A stretch of DNA of 64,000 nucleotides, taken from AC-32 sp049644305 (GTDB taxonomy: Bacteria; Actinomycetota; Thermoleophilia; Gaiellales; Gaiellaceae). The stretch's first letter is position 1. Each line of letters begins with the position of its first letter. The stretch is from NCBI GenBank assembly GCA_049644305.1, contig JBARRQ010000008.1:20775-84774 (forward strand). The letters are read 5' to 3'. Position numbers and translations under genes: made by a program. Below, in pieces: positions 1-9,338 of the stretch. The notes under the pieces were generated by a model that saw only the letters and a list, made by a program, of their open reading frames with translations, was not told the origin of the DNA and searched no databases.

Positions 1-37
1 AGAGGTCGTCGAAGATCTCGGTCGATTCGTCTGCCAT
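1..37 (-). CDS. 5' end of an unidentified gene running off the left edge
   Basis: Only the first 12 codons are present, reading MADESTEIFDDL from an ATG at 37. The acidic start is compatible with a small cytosolic protein, but the family cannot be named from so little. Support comes from the TACACT hexamer seven bases upstream of the ATG, the same leaderless arrangement seen at many first genes in this window, and from the divergent phosphoesterase that starts at 66. Confidence 0.55.
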   Translation of the reverse strand, partial: MADESTEIFDDL

Positions 38-44
38 GGAATTC

Positions 45-50
45 AGTGTA
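45..50 (-). promoter_or_regulatory. -10 hexamer TACACT for the gene at the left edge
   Basis: The minus strand reads TACACT, then seven bases, then ATG. This spacing would put the transcription start at or next to the A of the start codon. No clear -35 box was found. Confidence 0.45.
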
Positions 51-65
51 TAGCCTGCTTCGGCG

Positions 66-887
66 TTGCCCGTGCGGCTCCTCCACATCTCCGACCTCCA
101 TGCCGGAAGCGTCGAGGAGAAGGAGGTCGAGCGGAGCCTCGAGCCCCTGATCGAGCGCGTTGCGCCCGAGTTGATCGTGGTCACGGGGGATCTCGCACAC
201 CGCGGCCGGCGGGCGGAGCACGAGCGGGCAGCAGCGTTCTTGCGGGCCCTCGGGAGGCCACTCCTGGTGGTGCCCGGCAACCACGACATCTCCTACGCCT
301 TCCCCACTCGCTTCACGCGTCCTTTTCGCGAATTCGAGCGACAGTGGGGGACGGTCGAGCCGGTGTACCGCTCGCCCGGGCTGTTCATCGTCGGGCTCAA
401 CTCGGTCCGTCCGTGGCGCCACCAGTCAGGAGGGCTGCGCCAGAGCCAGCTGCGGCGCACCGCGGAGCGGCTCGCACAGGCGCCGGCGGGATCGCTACGG
501 ATCGTGGCTCTACACCATCACCTGATCGGCGCTCCCTGGCGCTCGCGAAAGAAGCCTGTCGCGCGTCGCTCGAAGGTCCTCGCCGCGCTCGTGGACGCAG
601 GGGCCGAGCTCGTCCTCGCAGGTCACATCCATCAGGCGGCGGTTAGCGAGCGCCACGAGTTCGAGGTCGAGCGCGGCGGACTCCGCGGAGTGACCGTCGC
701 CGTGGCGCCCGGGCTCGGGCAGCCGCGCCCGAACCGCCGCGGCGAAGCGCGGGGCCTGCACGTCTACGAGGCAGGCGACGACTCGCTGCTCGTCCACACG
801 TACACGTGGCGGGAAGACGACTGGGGCCTGACCGGGATCCGCCGGTTTCCAAGAGGCCTCTCGCCCCTTGCCACAGAGCCGGCTTGA
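66..887 (+). CDS. metallophosphoesterase (calcineurin-like)
   Basis: A cytosolic two-metal phosphoesterase of the calcineurin/cAMP phosphodiesterase-like superfamily. The metal-binding motifs appear in order: DLH at residues 10-12, GDLAH near 42, PGNHD near 70, HHH near 150, and GHIH near 180. There is no signal peptide or membrane segment. The frame opens with TTG at 66; a GTG at 72 would start it at MRLLHISD and is an equally good choice. The substrate cannot be predicted; the closest generic label is an Icc/CpdA-like phosphodiesterase. It faces away from the gene at the left edge and converges on the small secreted protein at 945-1193, with a hairpin between them. Confidence 0.85.
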   Translation: MPVRLLHISDLHAGSVEEKEVERSLEPLIERVAPELIVVTGDLAHRGRRAEHERAAAFLRALGRPLLVVPGNHDISYAFPTRFTRPFREFERQWGTVEPVYRSPGLFIVGLNSVRPWRHQSGGLRQSQLRRTAERLAQAPAGSLRIVALHHHLIGAPWRSRKKPVARRSKVLAALVDAGAELVLAGHIHQAAVSERHEFEVERGGLRGVTVAVAPGLGQPRPNRRGEARGLHVYEAGDDSLLVHTYTWREDDWGLTGIRRFPRGLSPLATEPA

Positions 888-888
888 A

Positions 889-925
889 CGCGTGGACGGG
901 CCGGGCCGGGCGGCCCGCCCACGCG
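889..925. terminator. long hairpin between convergent genes
   Basis: CGCGTGG at 889-895 and CGGGCCG at 897-903 pair with CGGCCCG at 911-917 and CCACGCG at 919-925. That is 14 bp, interrupted by a single A/C mismatch, around a seven-base loop. It lies directly after the phosphoesterase stop and before the stop of the convergent gene. There is no U-run, so it may be a bidirectional terminator or only a 3'-end stabiliser. Confidence 0.5.
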
Positions 926-944
926 AAGCACGAAACGAGCGCTC

Positions 945-1193
945 CTAGGGAACGGTCGGCACCTGGCCGGCGTCCTCCTGCGCCTCGCGCGCGGCGCTCT
1001 CAACCGCTTCGTGGCTCTTCGTCTCGATCGGCGTGAAGGCACGGCTCGAGCTGTTGGCCGAACCGCTCGATTGCGAGCCGTTCGAGCTCGTGCCGCTCGA
1101 GCCTGCGGCAAACGCGACCGCGCCGACGGCTCCGCCTACGAGCATTGCGGACGCGACCATCGTCGCGAGCAAGGTCTTGCGCGGAATGCTCAT
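945..1193 (-). CDS. small secreted or membrane-anchored protein, Ser/Gly/Asn-rich
   Basis: An 82-residue protein of unknown function. A basic N-terminus (MSIPRK) is followed by a hydrophobic stretch of about 23 residues ending near AFAAG, so it is either a cleaved Sec signal peptide or a membrane anchor. The rest is a Ser/Gly/Asn-rich linker (residues 31-52) and a short hydrophilic tail. The ATG at 1193 is fixed by a near-perfect Shine-Dalgarno, GGAAGGAGGTGAT, five bases upstream. That is unusually strong for this window, where many starts look leaderless. A leader with anti-SD complementarity lies upstream (see 1201-1282). No family was recognised. Confidence 0.65.
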   Translation of the reverse strand: MSIPRKTLLATMVASAMLVGGAVGAVAFAAGSSGTSSNGSQSSGSANSSSRAFTPIETKSHEAVESAAREAQEDAGQVPTVP

Positions 1194-1200
1194 TCGTTAT

Positions 1201-1282
1201 CACCTCCTTCCGTCGTCTCGGGCACCGACCCAGCTTTGCGGGGCTACCTGAGATCCAGCTGAAGGAGGCCTGAGAAGGTGCT
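1201..1282 (-). promoter_or_regulatory. structured 5' leader that can sequester the ribosome binding site
   Basis: On the minus strand CCTCCTTC (1268-1261) is perfectly complementary to GAAGGAGG (1210-1203), the Shine-Dalgarno of the small secreted gene. GCACC (1281-1277) can pair with GGTGC (1226-1222), interleaved with the first pairing as in a pseudoknot. CAGCT (1261-1257) can pair with AGCTG (1235-1231). The leader also contains CGCAAAGC, an octamer found in c-di-GMP-I aptamers, but the rest of that consensus is not evident. The complementarities are directly visible; a riboswitch or RNA thermometer role is inference. Confidence 0.35.
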
Positions 1283-1299
1283 AAGAGTTCGCCCGGCGT

Positions 1300-1764
1300 C
1301 TACAGGCGCGCCAGCAACTCGGCCTTCTTACGCTCGAACTCCTCGTCCGAGACAACGCCCTCGTCGTGGAGCTGGCCGAGCTTGCGTAGCTGCTCGGCGG
1401 CATCTTCCTTCTCGTACGCGCGCCGTGCCGGCGAGCCGAAGATGTCCCGCAGCTTCCGCGGCGGCCGAGCGGGAGGGCGGTACGCGTCGGGGCCGGTGAG
1501 CGGCCGGTGCTGGACGAAGCGCCGGTACGCCACCAGCAGTCCCGAGGCGGCGCCGATGGACAAGGCAAGCCCCGCGAAAACCGTCCCTCTGTCCAGCGCC
1601 CGCCCGAAGAGCGCCACTGCGATCGAACCACCGATCGCCGAGCCGAGGAGGCCCAGCAGGACCGTCATCCAGAACGGCATCGGGTCGGGCCCAGGCACCG
1701 CCCAGCGTGCGAGCCCGCCGATGATGAAACCGGAGAGGATCGCCTGGATGATCGCGCCGAGCAC
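1300..1764 (-). CDS. GlsB/YeaQ/YmgE-like membrane protein with C-terminal SHOCT domain
   Basis: A 154-residue integral membrane protein. Two Gly-rich helices (about residues 2-20 and 32-52) resemble the GlsB/YeaQ/YmgE stress-response family (transglycosylase-associated proteins), and a third hydrophobic segment covers about 58-80. The last 30 residues form a SHOCT motif (LRKLGQLHDEGVVSDEEFERKK), a short oligomerisation module usually found at the ends of membrane proteins. I chose the GTG at 1764 because upstream codons (Gly/Pro/Arg-rich) do not look coded and would overlap the divergent gene. A general envelope-stress role is known only for relatives. Confidence 0.7.
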   Translation of the reverse strand: MLGAIIQAILSGFIIGGLARWAVPGPDPMPFWMTVLLGLLGSAIGGSIAVALFGRALDRGTVFAGLALSIGAASGLLVAYRRFVQHRPLTGPDAYRPPARPPRKLRDIFGSPARRAYEKEDAAEQLRKLGQLHDEGVVSDEEFERKKAELLARL

Positions 1765-1841
1765 GCCAGGGAACCTAGTGCCCGCGGCCGCGGCCCGCAA
1801 CGTTGGCAACCCGCCGCCACCGTGGTAAGACACGAAGTCAC

Positions 1842-2592
1842 GTGACGAAGAGGCTGATCCCGATCACGGTCCTGGCCGCATGTGCGCTCGCCGCCGTTGC
1901 CGGCAGCGCGCGCGCCGACACCGTCTCCTTGCACGCAGTCTTCGACGGTCCGTTCAGTGTGGGCGGTAACGGCCCCGTCGACTGCGGCCCGGGCACGCCG
2001 GCCCAGACCTTCTGCTATCCCGCCACCACGGATCCGGCCATTCCCGGGCTCGGGAAGACGACCATGGCCTTCACCATCCTCGAGGACCGGAGCGATCCCA
2101 ACCCGGATTGCGCGCACGCGAAGATCGACCGCCTGCCCATCGTCGTCACCGGCAAGGGAGAGATCGACCTTTCAGCCCAGAGCTCGGGCTGCCAGCCCTA
2201 CGCCGACCCGCAGCCCCTGGCCTTCACCGTCACGGGCGGCTCAGGGATCTACGCAGGCGCCACCGGCAGCGGAGAGCTCACGCTCCTCAGCCATACGGAG
2301 CCGCCGTCCCCGAAAGGCCGCACGCTCCACGCGGAGCTGAGCGGCACGCTGAGCGTGCCCGGCCTGCAGTTCGACACAACCAAGCCGCGGCTCAAGGGAC
2401 TCAAGAACCTCGCCGTGACGACCAAGAGCAAGCGCGGCAAGCGCGTCAGGTTCTCCGTCACGGCCACGGACCAAGTGGACGGCAGCGTGAGCGTCTCGTG
2501 CAAGCCGCCTTCGGGCTCACTTTTCCGGCTCGGGCGGACAGCGGTCACCTGCAAGGCTATGGACTCGAGCGGCAACACCGCCACGGGCCGCT

Positions 2593-2618
<26 letters not shown>
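1842..2618 (+). CDS. secreted protein with C-terminal HYR (Ig-like) domain
   Basis: A 258-residue exported protein. The GTG at 1842 gives a clear Sec signal peptide (MTKRLIPITVLAACALAAVA) with likely cleavage after SARA. Residues about 25-170 form an unassigned beta-rich domain with four cysteines. Residues about 180-258 match a HYR domain, an immunoglobulin-like adhesion module: the second strand reads VRFSVTATDQVDGSVSVSC and the end reads AVTCKAMDSSGNTATGRFTV. HYR domains typically mediate extracellular binding; no catalytic motif is visible. Its 3' end overlaps the uvrB 3' end by 26 bases in the convergent direction. Confidence 0.7.
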
Positions 2619-4614
<1,996 letters not shown>

Positions 4615-4621
4615 GAAGCTA

Positions 4622-4627
4622 AGGCTA
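4622..4627 (-). promoter_or_regulatory. -10-like hexamer TAGCCT upstream of uvrB
   Basis: The minus strand reads TAGCCT, seven bases, then the ATC codon taken as the uvrB start. The spacing equals that of other leaderless starts here (polA, deoC, murJ). It would give uvrB its own promoter inside the MFS operon. Confidence 0.35.
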
Positions 4628-4667
4628 GCGAGCGTTTGGGGCCTTGCTCCAGGTCTCGCCAGCCCTC

Positions 4668-5900
4668 CTAGAACGCGGGCGCGGGCTCTGGACGATGCCT
4701 GACCCGCTCTCTGACCGCGACGAGTGCGGCAGCGCTCATCGTCAGGGTCTGAACGGCCGCGAAGCCGATCAAGACCGGCGTGGTTCCGAATGCATCGAGG
4801 ATCGGCCCCGCAACGAAGAGTCCGAGCGGGTTGACAAGGGCCCAGAGGACCATCACGGTCGTCATCACGTTCGGGCGCATCGGCGCTGGAATGCGCAGCG
4901 TCGAGATCGAGTGCAGGCTCGGATTGACGAGCCCGTTGCCGATGCCGGAGACGAGGAGGATCGCGGAGAGACCCGCGGCCGGCAGGGGCAGCCAGAGCAG
5001 CCAGAGCGGCAGCACCTGCACGACGATGAAGGCGGAGAAGATCGCGAGCCCGTCGAAGCGACGCGTCAGGAGGCGGAACGAGACGGCGTTGCCGAGCACC
5101 GCTCCGACGCCGAAGGACGCGAACAGCCAGCCGGCGATCTTCGGGTCGTGTCCGAAGCGCGCCAGCACGAGCACCGGGATCGTTATGAAGAAGGCCGTCC
5201 AGGCCGCGTCGCCGAGCGCGAACGCAGGCCACCAGACGCGGAGTAGCGGGTCCCGGAAGAGGAAGCGGAGACCGGCCCGGATCTGCCGGTGCTCAGGCGC
5301 TTGCTCCACGGGCGGACGCTTCGGCAAGAAGGTCCAGACCAGCAGCACGGAGACGAGGTAGCTCCCGGCGTCGACGAGCAGGACGCTCGTCGCGCCGATC
5401 ACGCCGATCAAGAGGCCGCCCAGCACCGGGCCCGCGAGCATCGTCGTGCGCGTCGCGGCCTGGAAGAGCGCGTTGGCCTCCGTCACCTCCTGCTCTCCCT
5501 CGCCGAGCAGCTCCGGGACGATCACCTTCTGCGCGGCGAAGTAGGGCGCGCTCAATGCGCCGAGCGCAAAGGCCACTCCGAGCAGAACCGGTAACGACAG
5601 GCCGCCGCTCCAGTGGAGCACCGGGATCACGGTCATCACGGGCGCCCGGGCGCCGTCGCAGAAGATCATCGTCCGCCTCGCGCCGAGCCGGCCGAGCACG
5701 CGCCCGCCCGGCAAGCCGAGCAGCGCGAGCCCGATCAGCTCCGCGGCCATCACGAAGGTCGTCTTCGTCGCCGACCCGGTCGTGACCAGCACGAACCAGG
5801 GCAGCGCGAGCCAGGTCATCTGCGAGCCGGTGGTCGAGACGACCTCCGCCGCGAGCAGCGCGACCAGCGAGCGCCGGCGGAACAGGTCGGTCCGGCTCAT
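4668..5900 (-). CDS. major facilitator superfamily transporter
   Basis: A 410-residue polytopic inner-membrane protein with about 12 hydrophobic segments. The inter-helix 2-3 loop reads GGRVLGRLGARR, the degenerate MFS signature A. The MFS_1/MFS_3 type resembles drug- or macrolide-efflux permeases such as MefA, with central loop PKRPPVEQAPEHRQ separating the halves. ATG at 5900 overlaps the stop of the preceding MFS gene by four bases (ATGA), so the two are translationally coupled. Together with that paralogue it may form a heterodimeric or redundant exporter pair; the substrate is unknown. It belongs to the operon headed by the RHH regulator at 8635. Confidence 0.85.
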   Translation of the reverse strand: MSRTDLFRRRSLVALLAAEVVSTTGSQMTWLALPWFVLVTTGSATKTTFVMAAELIGLALLGLPGGRVLGRLGARRTMIFCDGARAPVMTVIPVLHWSGGLSLPVLLGVAFALGALSAPYFAAQKVIVPELLGEGEQEVTEANALFQAATRTTMLAGPVLGGLLIGVIGATSVLLVDAGSYLVSVLLVWTFLPKRPPVEQAPEHRQIRAGLRFLFRDPLLRVWWPAFALGDAAWTAFFITIPVLVLARFGHDPKIAGWLFASFGVGAVLGNAVSFRLLTRRFDGLAIFSAFIVVQVLPLWLLWLPLPAAGLSAILLVSGIGNGLVNPSLHSISTLRIPAPMRPNVMTTVMVLWALVNPLGLFVAGPILDAFGTTPVLIGFAAVQTLTMSAAALVAVRERVRHRPEPAPAF

Positions 5901-7168
5901 GCGTCGGCCTCCGGCAGGTCACGCAGTCGCAGGAACGGCGACCCGATCAGCCAGAGGACGCCGGCAATTGCGCCCACGCTTGCGATCCAGAGGGTCGGGC
6001 GGAGTCCGATCCAGGTCCCGAGCGCGCCGCCCAGCAGCGCGCCGACCGGGCGGACGCCGTAGTTGACGACCATGTAGGCGCCGGTGACGCGCGAGCGGAG
6101 GCGGTCCGGAACGAGAGCCGCCTTGATCGACCCGGCCGTGATGTCGAGGATCATCACCCCGAAGCCCGAGAGAGCCTCGGCGGCGAAGAGGAAGGCGAGA
6201 ATCCTCCAGTGGCCGCCGCCGGCGAGCGGGACCAGTACGAGCGGAGCGGGAAAGAGGACGCACCCGAGGATGAAGGCGGGCCCGACTCCGATCCGGCGGC
6301 TGATCCGGCCCGTCACGATCGAGCCGACCACGCCGCCCACCGACGCGGCTCCGAGCACGAGCCCGAGGGCTCCTGGCCGCACGCCGAGCGTGCGCGTCGC
6401 GTAGAGGATGAAGAGCGCCCAGAAGACGAAGTTGAAGAAGTTGATCGTCGCCGTCGCGAGCAGCGAGGCCCGGACGATCGGGGAGCCGAGGATGTACCGG
6501 ATGCCGGCCTTCAAGTGCCCGCGCTCGGCCTTCTCGGTGGGAGGCTCGACGGGAGAGATCGACTTGAGGGCGAACACCGAGGCGAGGAAGGAGACGGCGT
6601 CCACCACGAGCGCTCCCGGCGCAGACAGGGCCTGGACGAGCAGCCCGCCCACGCTGGGCCCGCCGACATATGAGAGCGCCCGGCTGCCGTTCAGCACGGA
6701 GCTCGCCTCGAGGTATCGCTCGCGTGGGACGAGCGCGACGAAGAGCGTGTTGTAGGAGACGAAGAAGAACACGCTCAGCGTTCCGACCAGGAAGCCGACG
6801 ACGCACAGCTGCGCGAACGTCAGCACGTGGAACGCGTAGGCGATCGGGATCGTCGCGAGCAGCGCCGCACGGCCGAGATCGGTCGCGAGCATCGTCTGCC
6901 GCCGGCGTCCTCGGCGGTCGACCCACGCGCCGGCGTGCAGAGAGAAGAGCAGGCTCGGAATCAGCTCGGCGCCGCCGAGGTAGCCCATCTGCGCCGCGTT
7001 CGCGTGTAGCGCGAGCACCGCGACGAGCGGAAGGGCGAGCAGCGTGACCTGGTCGCCGAAGAGCGAGATCGTCTGCCCGGCCCAGAAGCGGCGGAAATCA
7101 TGCTCGCGCAGGACGGCGGGTACGCGGGCAGGCCGACGCGGGGCCTCGGCTAGCTCGGTCGAGTTCAC
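5897..7168 (-). CDS. major facilitator superfamily transporter
   Basis: A 423-residue polytopic membrane protein of the MFS_3/enterobactin-exporter-like group. The first helix begins at FRRFWAGQTISLFGDQVTLL, a typical start for these exporters, and WVDRRGRRRQT is the 2-3 loop signature. GTG at 7168 overlaps the DUF4097 stop as GTGA, which fixes the start; longer upstream reading is not coding. It is similar in layout to its downstream neighbour and probably arose with it by duplication. Substrate unknown. Coupling to a DUF4097 protein and an RHH repressor suggests inducible export, but that is inference. Confidence 0.85.
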   Translation of the reverse strand: MNSTELAEAPRRPARVPAVLREHDFRRFWAGQTISLFGDQVTLLALPLVAVLALHANAAQMGYLGGAELIPSLLFSLHAGAWVDRRGRRRQTMLATDLGRAALLATIPIAYAFHVLTFAQLCVVGFLVGTLSVFFFVSYNTLFVALVPRERYLEASSVLNGSRALSYVGGPSVGGLLVQALSAPGALVVDAVSFLASVFALKSISPVEPPTEKAERGHLKAGIRYILGSPIVRASLLATATINFFNFVFWALFILYATRTLGVRPGALGLVLGAASVGGVVGSIVTGRISRRIGVGPAFILGCVLFPAPLVLVPLAGGGHWRILAFLFAAEALSGFGVMILDITAGSIKAALVPDRLRSRVTGAYMVVNYGVRPVGALLGGALGTWIGLRPTLWIASVGAIAGVLWLIGSPFLRLRDLPEADA

Positions 7169-8010
7169 GCCCTGACGACGGTGATGTCGCCACTCATCGT
7201 GTTGGCGCGCAACTCGACTTGGGGAGCGTCCCCTTCGGGCGGAAGATCCGAGACCGGCAGCTCGGACCGCACCTCGCCGCTTCTCGACCGGGCGTCGACC
7301 CAGAGCGTCGACCCCTCGCGGATTCCGATCTTCAGGTCTCCCGAGGCCGACTTCAGGTCGACCTTCCCCTTGGAGACGGAGCCGATCGTCTGGTCGCCCG
7401 AAGCGGTGTTCACGCTCGCGGACGAGGAGGCCTCGCGAACCAGCACGTCGCCCGAGGCGCTGTTCACCTCGAGGCGGCCGCCGGCCTCGCGGATCATCAC
7501 GTCGCCGGACGCGGAGTTGACCTTCGCGTTGCCGGCGATCGAGGACACCTGGACATCGCCCGAGGCCGTGTTGATGCGGGCTTCGCCGCCCACCGCGGCG
7601 AGCTGGACATCGCCGCTCGCCGCGTTGATCTCGGCATCGCCCGAGACCTCGCCGAACTGGACGTCGCCAGAGCCGGTCCCGACCTCGACCGAGCCGAACC
7701 GCCCGTGGCCCTCGACGTCCGCCGAGCCTGACTTCGCCCGCACGCTCGCTCCGTTGGGGCAGTGGATCTCGACGAGCACCTCGGCCCCGCGGAAGCCGCG
7801 CCGCCGGTCGCGGACGTCGATCACGATCTCCTCTCCGCGGAGCTCGACGCGGGCCTCCGTAACGGCGGTCGCGCTCGCCTCGTTGTCGCGCAGCGGCTCG
7901 AGCGTGACGCTCGTCTCCGCCGTGTCGGCGGTCTCGAGCCTGATCTCGCCGGAGCCGAGCCTGACGTCCAGGCGTACCTCGGCCGGCGTCTGGAAGGTCT
8001 CGGTCCTCAT
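7165..8010 (-). CDS. DUF4097 beta-strand repeat protein
   Basis: A 281-residue protein built almost entirely of short repeated beta strands with the pattern SGDV / SASGD. The motif 'NSASGDV' or 'NTASGDV' recurs about every 17 residues between residues 100 and 210. This is the DUF4097 fold (a right-handed beta-helix or roll), shared with bactofilin-like and YvlB-like proteins. No signal peptide or membrane helix is visible, so it is probably cytosolic or membrane-peripheral. ATG at 8010 overlaps the stop of the small cysteine protein (ATGA); a TTG at 8031 is less likely. In other bacteria such proteins sit beside exporters and transmembrane regulators, and the biochemical role is unknown. Confidence 0.8.
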   Translation of the reverse strand: MRTETFQTPAEVRLDVRLGSGEIRLETADTAETSVTLEPLRDNEASATAVTEARVELRGEEIVIDVRDRRRGFRGAEVLVEIHCPNGASVRAKSGSADVEGHGRFGSVEVGTGSGDVQFGEVSGDAEINAASGDVQLAAVGGEARINTASGDVQVSSIAGNAKVNSASGDVMIREAGGRLEVNSASGDVLVREASSSASVNTASGDQTIGSVSKGKVDLKSASGDLKIGIREGSTLWVDARSRSGEVRSELPVSDLPPEGDAPQVELRANTMSGDITVVRA

Positions 8011-8168
8011 CGCTCGACCCAGCACATGCAAGGTGGGGGAACCTCCCGGTTCCCCCAGATCCCCTCAACCGGTACGCGATACCCTCGGCATCGCGGACAA
8101 GCGCTGCGCGCCGGCCGCCGGTCGATACGCACCTCCACGTGGCCGAACGGGATTGGGTAGAAAGCCAT
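8007..8168 (-). CDS. 53-residue four-cysteine protein (putative zinc ribbon)
   Basis: A short gene between the RHH regulator and the DUF4097 gene. It has a strong Shine-Dalgarno (GAGGAGGAAAC) right before ATG 8168, starts 11 bases after the RHH stop, and its TGA overlaps the next ATG. The protein begins MAFYPIPFGHVEVRIDRR and carries CPRC at residues 24-27 and CMC at 47-49. That is a plausible CxxC...CxC zinc or iron site. Other features are basic residues and a tryptophan-containing tail (CMCWVER). No family was recognised. The tight coupling argues that it is a real member of the operon, perhaps a metal- or redox-sensing partner. Confidence 0.7.
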   Translation of the reverse strand: MAFYPIPFGHVEVRIDRRPARSACPRCRGYRVPVEGIWGNREVPPPCMCWVER

Positions 8169-8179
8169 GTTTCCTCCTC

Positions 8180-8635
8180 TCAGCTCCGGGCGTAGCCCGT
8201 GAGTCGGTTCCCTGACTGGACAGACGGGCCGCCGGCGGTCGTCGAGCGCGAGAGCGCCCGCACGATCCAGGTGTTGACGGAGACGCCTTCGCGCGCCGCG
8301 GCTGCCTCGATCGCGGTCTTGAGCGCGTCGGGAAGACGCAGGCTGATGCGAGCCGTCTGGCCCTCCTCAGCTCCGGCGACGGGCGCTTCCGGCTCGTCCC
8401 CTACGAAGACGAGCTCGGGGTCCTGCCCGGACAGCCGGACCTCGACGTGTCCCGTCGGCAGCTTGTCGTTCAGCTCGAGCGCGGCTTCGGAGAGCGCGTC
8501 GAGCAGGCGCAGGCCGACGGAGGCCTGGAGCGTGACGACTAGGCGACCGGCGGCATCCGCCGTCGTCTCGTCGCCCAGCTCCGCGACCGCTGTGAGGTCG
8601 GCCTTGAGCGAATCGATGAATCGTTGTAGCTGCAC
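8180..8635 (-). CDS. ribbon-helix-helix (Arc/HicB-like) regulator
   Basis: A 151-residue protein in two parts. Residues 1-95 form an unassigned alpha/beta region (ADAAGRLVVTLQASVGLRLL, then GHVEVRL). Residues about 98-130 form a ribbon-helix-helix DNA-binding fold: the strand ARISLRLP, then helix DALKTAIEAAAA, then helix SVNTWIVRALS. This is the architecture of antitoxin-like HicB/CopG regulators, but no toxin gene is adjacent. GTG at 8635 is first in the operon and lies nine bases after a good -10. Two direct repeats overlap the promoter, as expected for autorepression. It probably controls the zinc-ribbon, DUF4097 and MFS genes; that is inference. Confidence 0.75.
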   Translation of the reverse strand: MQLQRFIDSLKADLTAVAELGDETTADAAGRLVVTLQASVGLRLLDALSEAALELNDKLPTGHVEVRLSGQDPELVFVGDEPEAPVAGAEEGQTARISLRLPDALKTAIEAAAAREGVSVNTWIVRALSRSTTAGGPSVQSGNRLTGYARS

Positions 8636-8638
8636 GAC

Positions 8639-8658
8639 GACATCACTATGACATCACT
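8639..8658. promoter_or_regulatory. direct-repeat operator overlapping the -10 box
   Basis: GACATCACT occurs at 8639-8647 and again at 8650-8658. The repeats are 11 bp apart, one helical turn, and cover the -10 and the transcription start. RHH proteins bind short repeats spaced this way, so this is a likely autoregulatory site. Confidence 0.5.
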
Positions 8659-8673
8659 CATGCTGTCTGTCAA
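8645..8673 (-). promoter_or_regulatory. sigma70-type promoter of the RHH/DUF4097/MFS operon
   Basis: The minus strand has a perfect -35 TTGACA (8673-8668), a 17-base spacer and -10 CATAGT (8650-8645). The GTG start codon of the RHH gene lies nine bases beyond the -10, so the transcript would be leaderless or nearly so. This is the best consensus promoter in the window. Confidence 0.65.
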
Positions 8674-8723
8674 GTGTCACCTGAGGCATCGCTTGCGATG
8701 CCGTTAAGAGACCGCGCCGGCTT

Positions 8724-8739
8724 GGCCGGTACGCCGGCC
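8724..8739. terminator. hairpin downstream of the lytic transglycosylase gene
   Basis: GGCCGG at 8724-8729 and CCGGCC at 8734-8739 form a 6-bp GC stem with a TACG loop. It is 54 bases past the stop of the minus-strand gene at 8793. There is no U-tract, so the call is weak. Confidence 0.35.
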
Positions 8740-8792
8740 GACGCACAGTTCTAGGTCCCAGTCCGAGTGAGGCGTGATAAGTCGATGGCCGC

Positions 8793-9338
8793 TTAGCCGT
8801 AGAGCTGGCGGTGGTAGCCGCGGCGGTACAACGTCTTCAGGTGCTCGACCCGCTTGACGTAGTGGCGCGTCTCGGAGAACGCGATCCCGGCGCCCTGCGC
8901 CCGCCAGCGGTCGACGTTCTCCTGCCCCGCGTTGTAGGCCGCGAGCGCGGTCCGCTCGTCGCCGTACTTGTCCATCAGGTGGCGTAGGTACCAGGCGCCG
9001 TAGCGAACGTTGATCTCGGGGTTGTCGAGATCGGCCACGCGGAAGCGGGAGCCGCCGGTGTGGACCGCGATTCCCTTCGCGGTGTCCGGGAGCAGCTGCA
9101 TCAACCCGATCGCGCCGGAGCTCGAGCGCGCGTGCGCGCGGAACTTGCTCTCCTGGTAGATGACGGCCGCGAGCAACGCCGGGTCGAGCCGGTAGTTCCG
9201 CGCGTGGCCGCGCACGATCGTCTCGTAGCGGAGCGGGTACCAGATCCGCACCCACCAGCCGGGCTCCGTCGAGTGCACGTACGCGAACCCGCCGCCGAGG
9301 GCCGCGCCGACGACCAGAACGGCGAGGAGCTTCTTCAC
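8793..9338 (-). CDS. lytic transglycosylase, SLT family (Slt70/MltC-like catalytic domain)
   Basis: A 181-residue peptidoglycan lytic transglycosylase. An N-terminal uncleaved anchor or signal (MKKLLAVLVVGAALGGGFAY) is followed by the goose-lysozyme-like SLT domain. The catalytic Glu is in YQESKF (near residue 63). SSGAIGLMQLLP and AAYNAGQ are the other SLT signatures. It cleaves the MurNAc-GlcNAc bond with formation of 1,6-anhydroMurNAc, outside the membrane. The GTG start overlaps the coaE stop as GTGA, so it is translationally coupled to coaE. Confidence 0.9.
   Translation of the reverse strand: MKKLLAVLVVGAALGGGFAYVHSTEPGWWVRIWYPLRYETIVRGHARNYRLDPALLAAVIYQESKFRAHARSSSGAIGLMQLLPDTAKGIAVHTGGSRFRVADLDNPEINVRYGAWYLRHLMDKYGDERTALAAYNAGQENVDRWRAQGAGIAFSETRHYVKRVEHLKTLYRRGYHRQLYG

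Noticed and set aside
1201..1282. c-di-GMP-I riboswitch
   Set aside because: CGCAAAGC is present but GGCAAACC and the rest of the consensus are not; kept only as an unclassified leader.
8180..8635. HicAB toxin-antitoxin module
   Set aside because: The RHH protein resembles HicB but no HicA-like toxin is adjacent; the neighbour is a cysteine protein and DUF4097.
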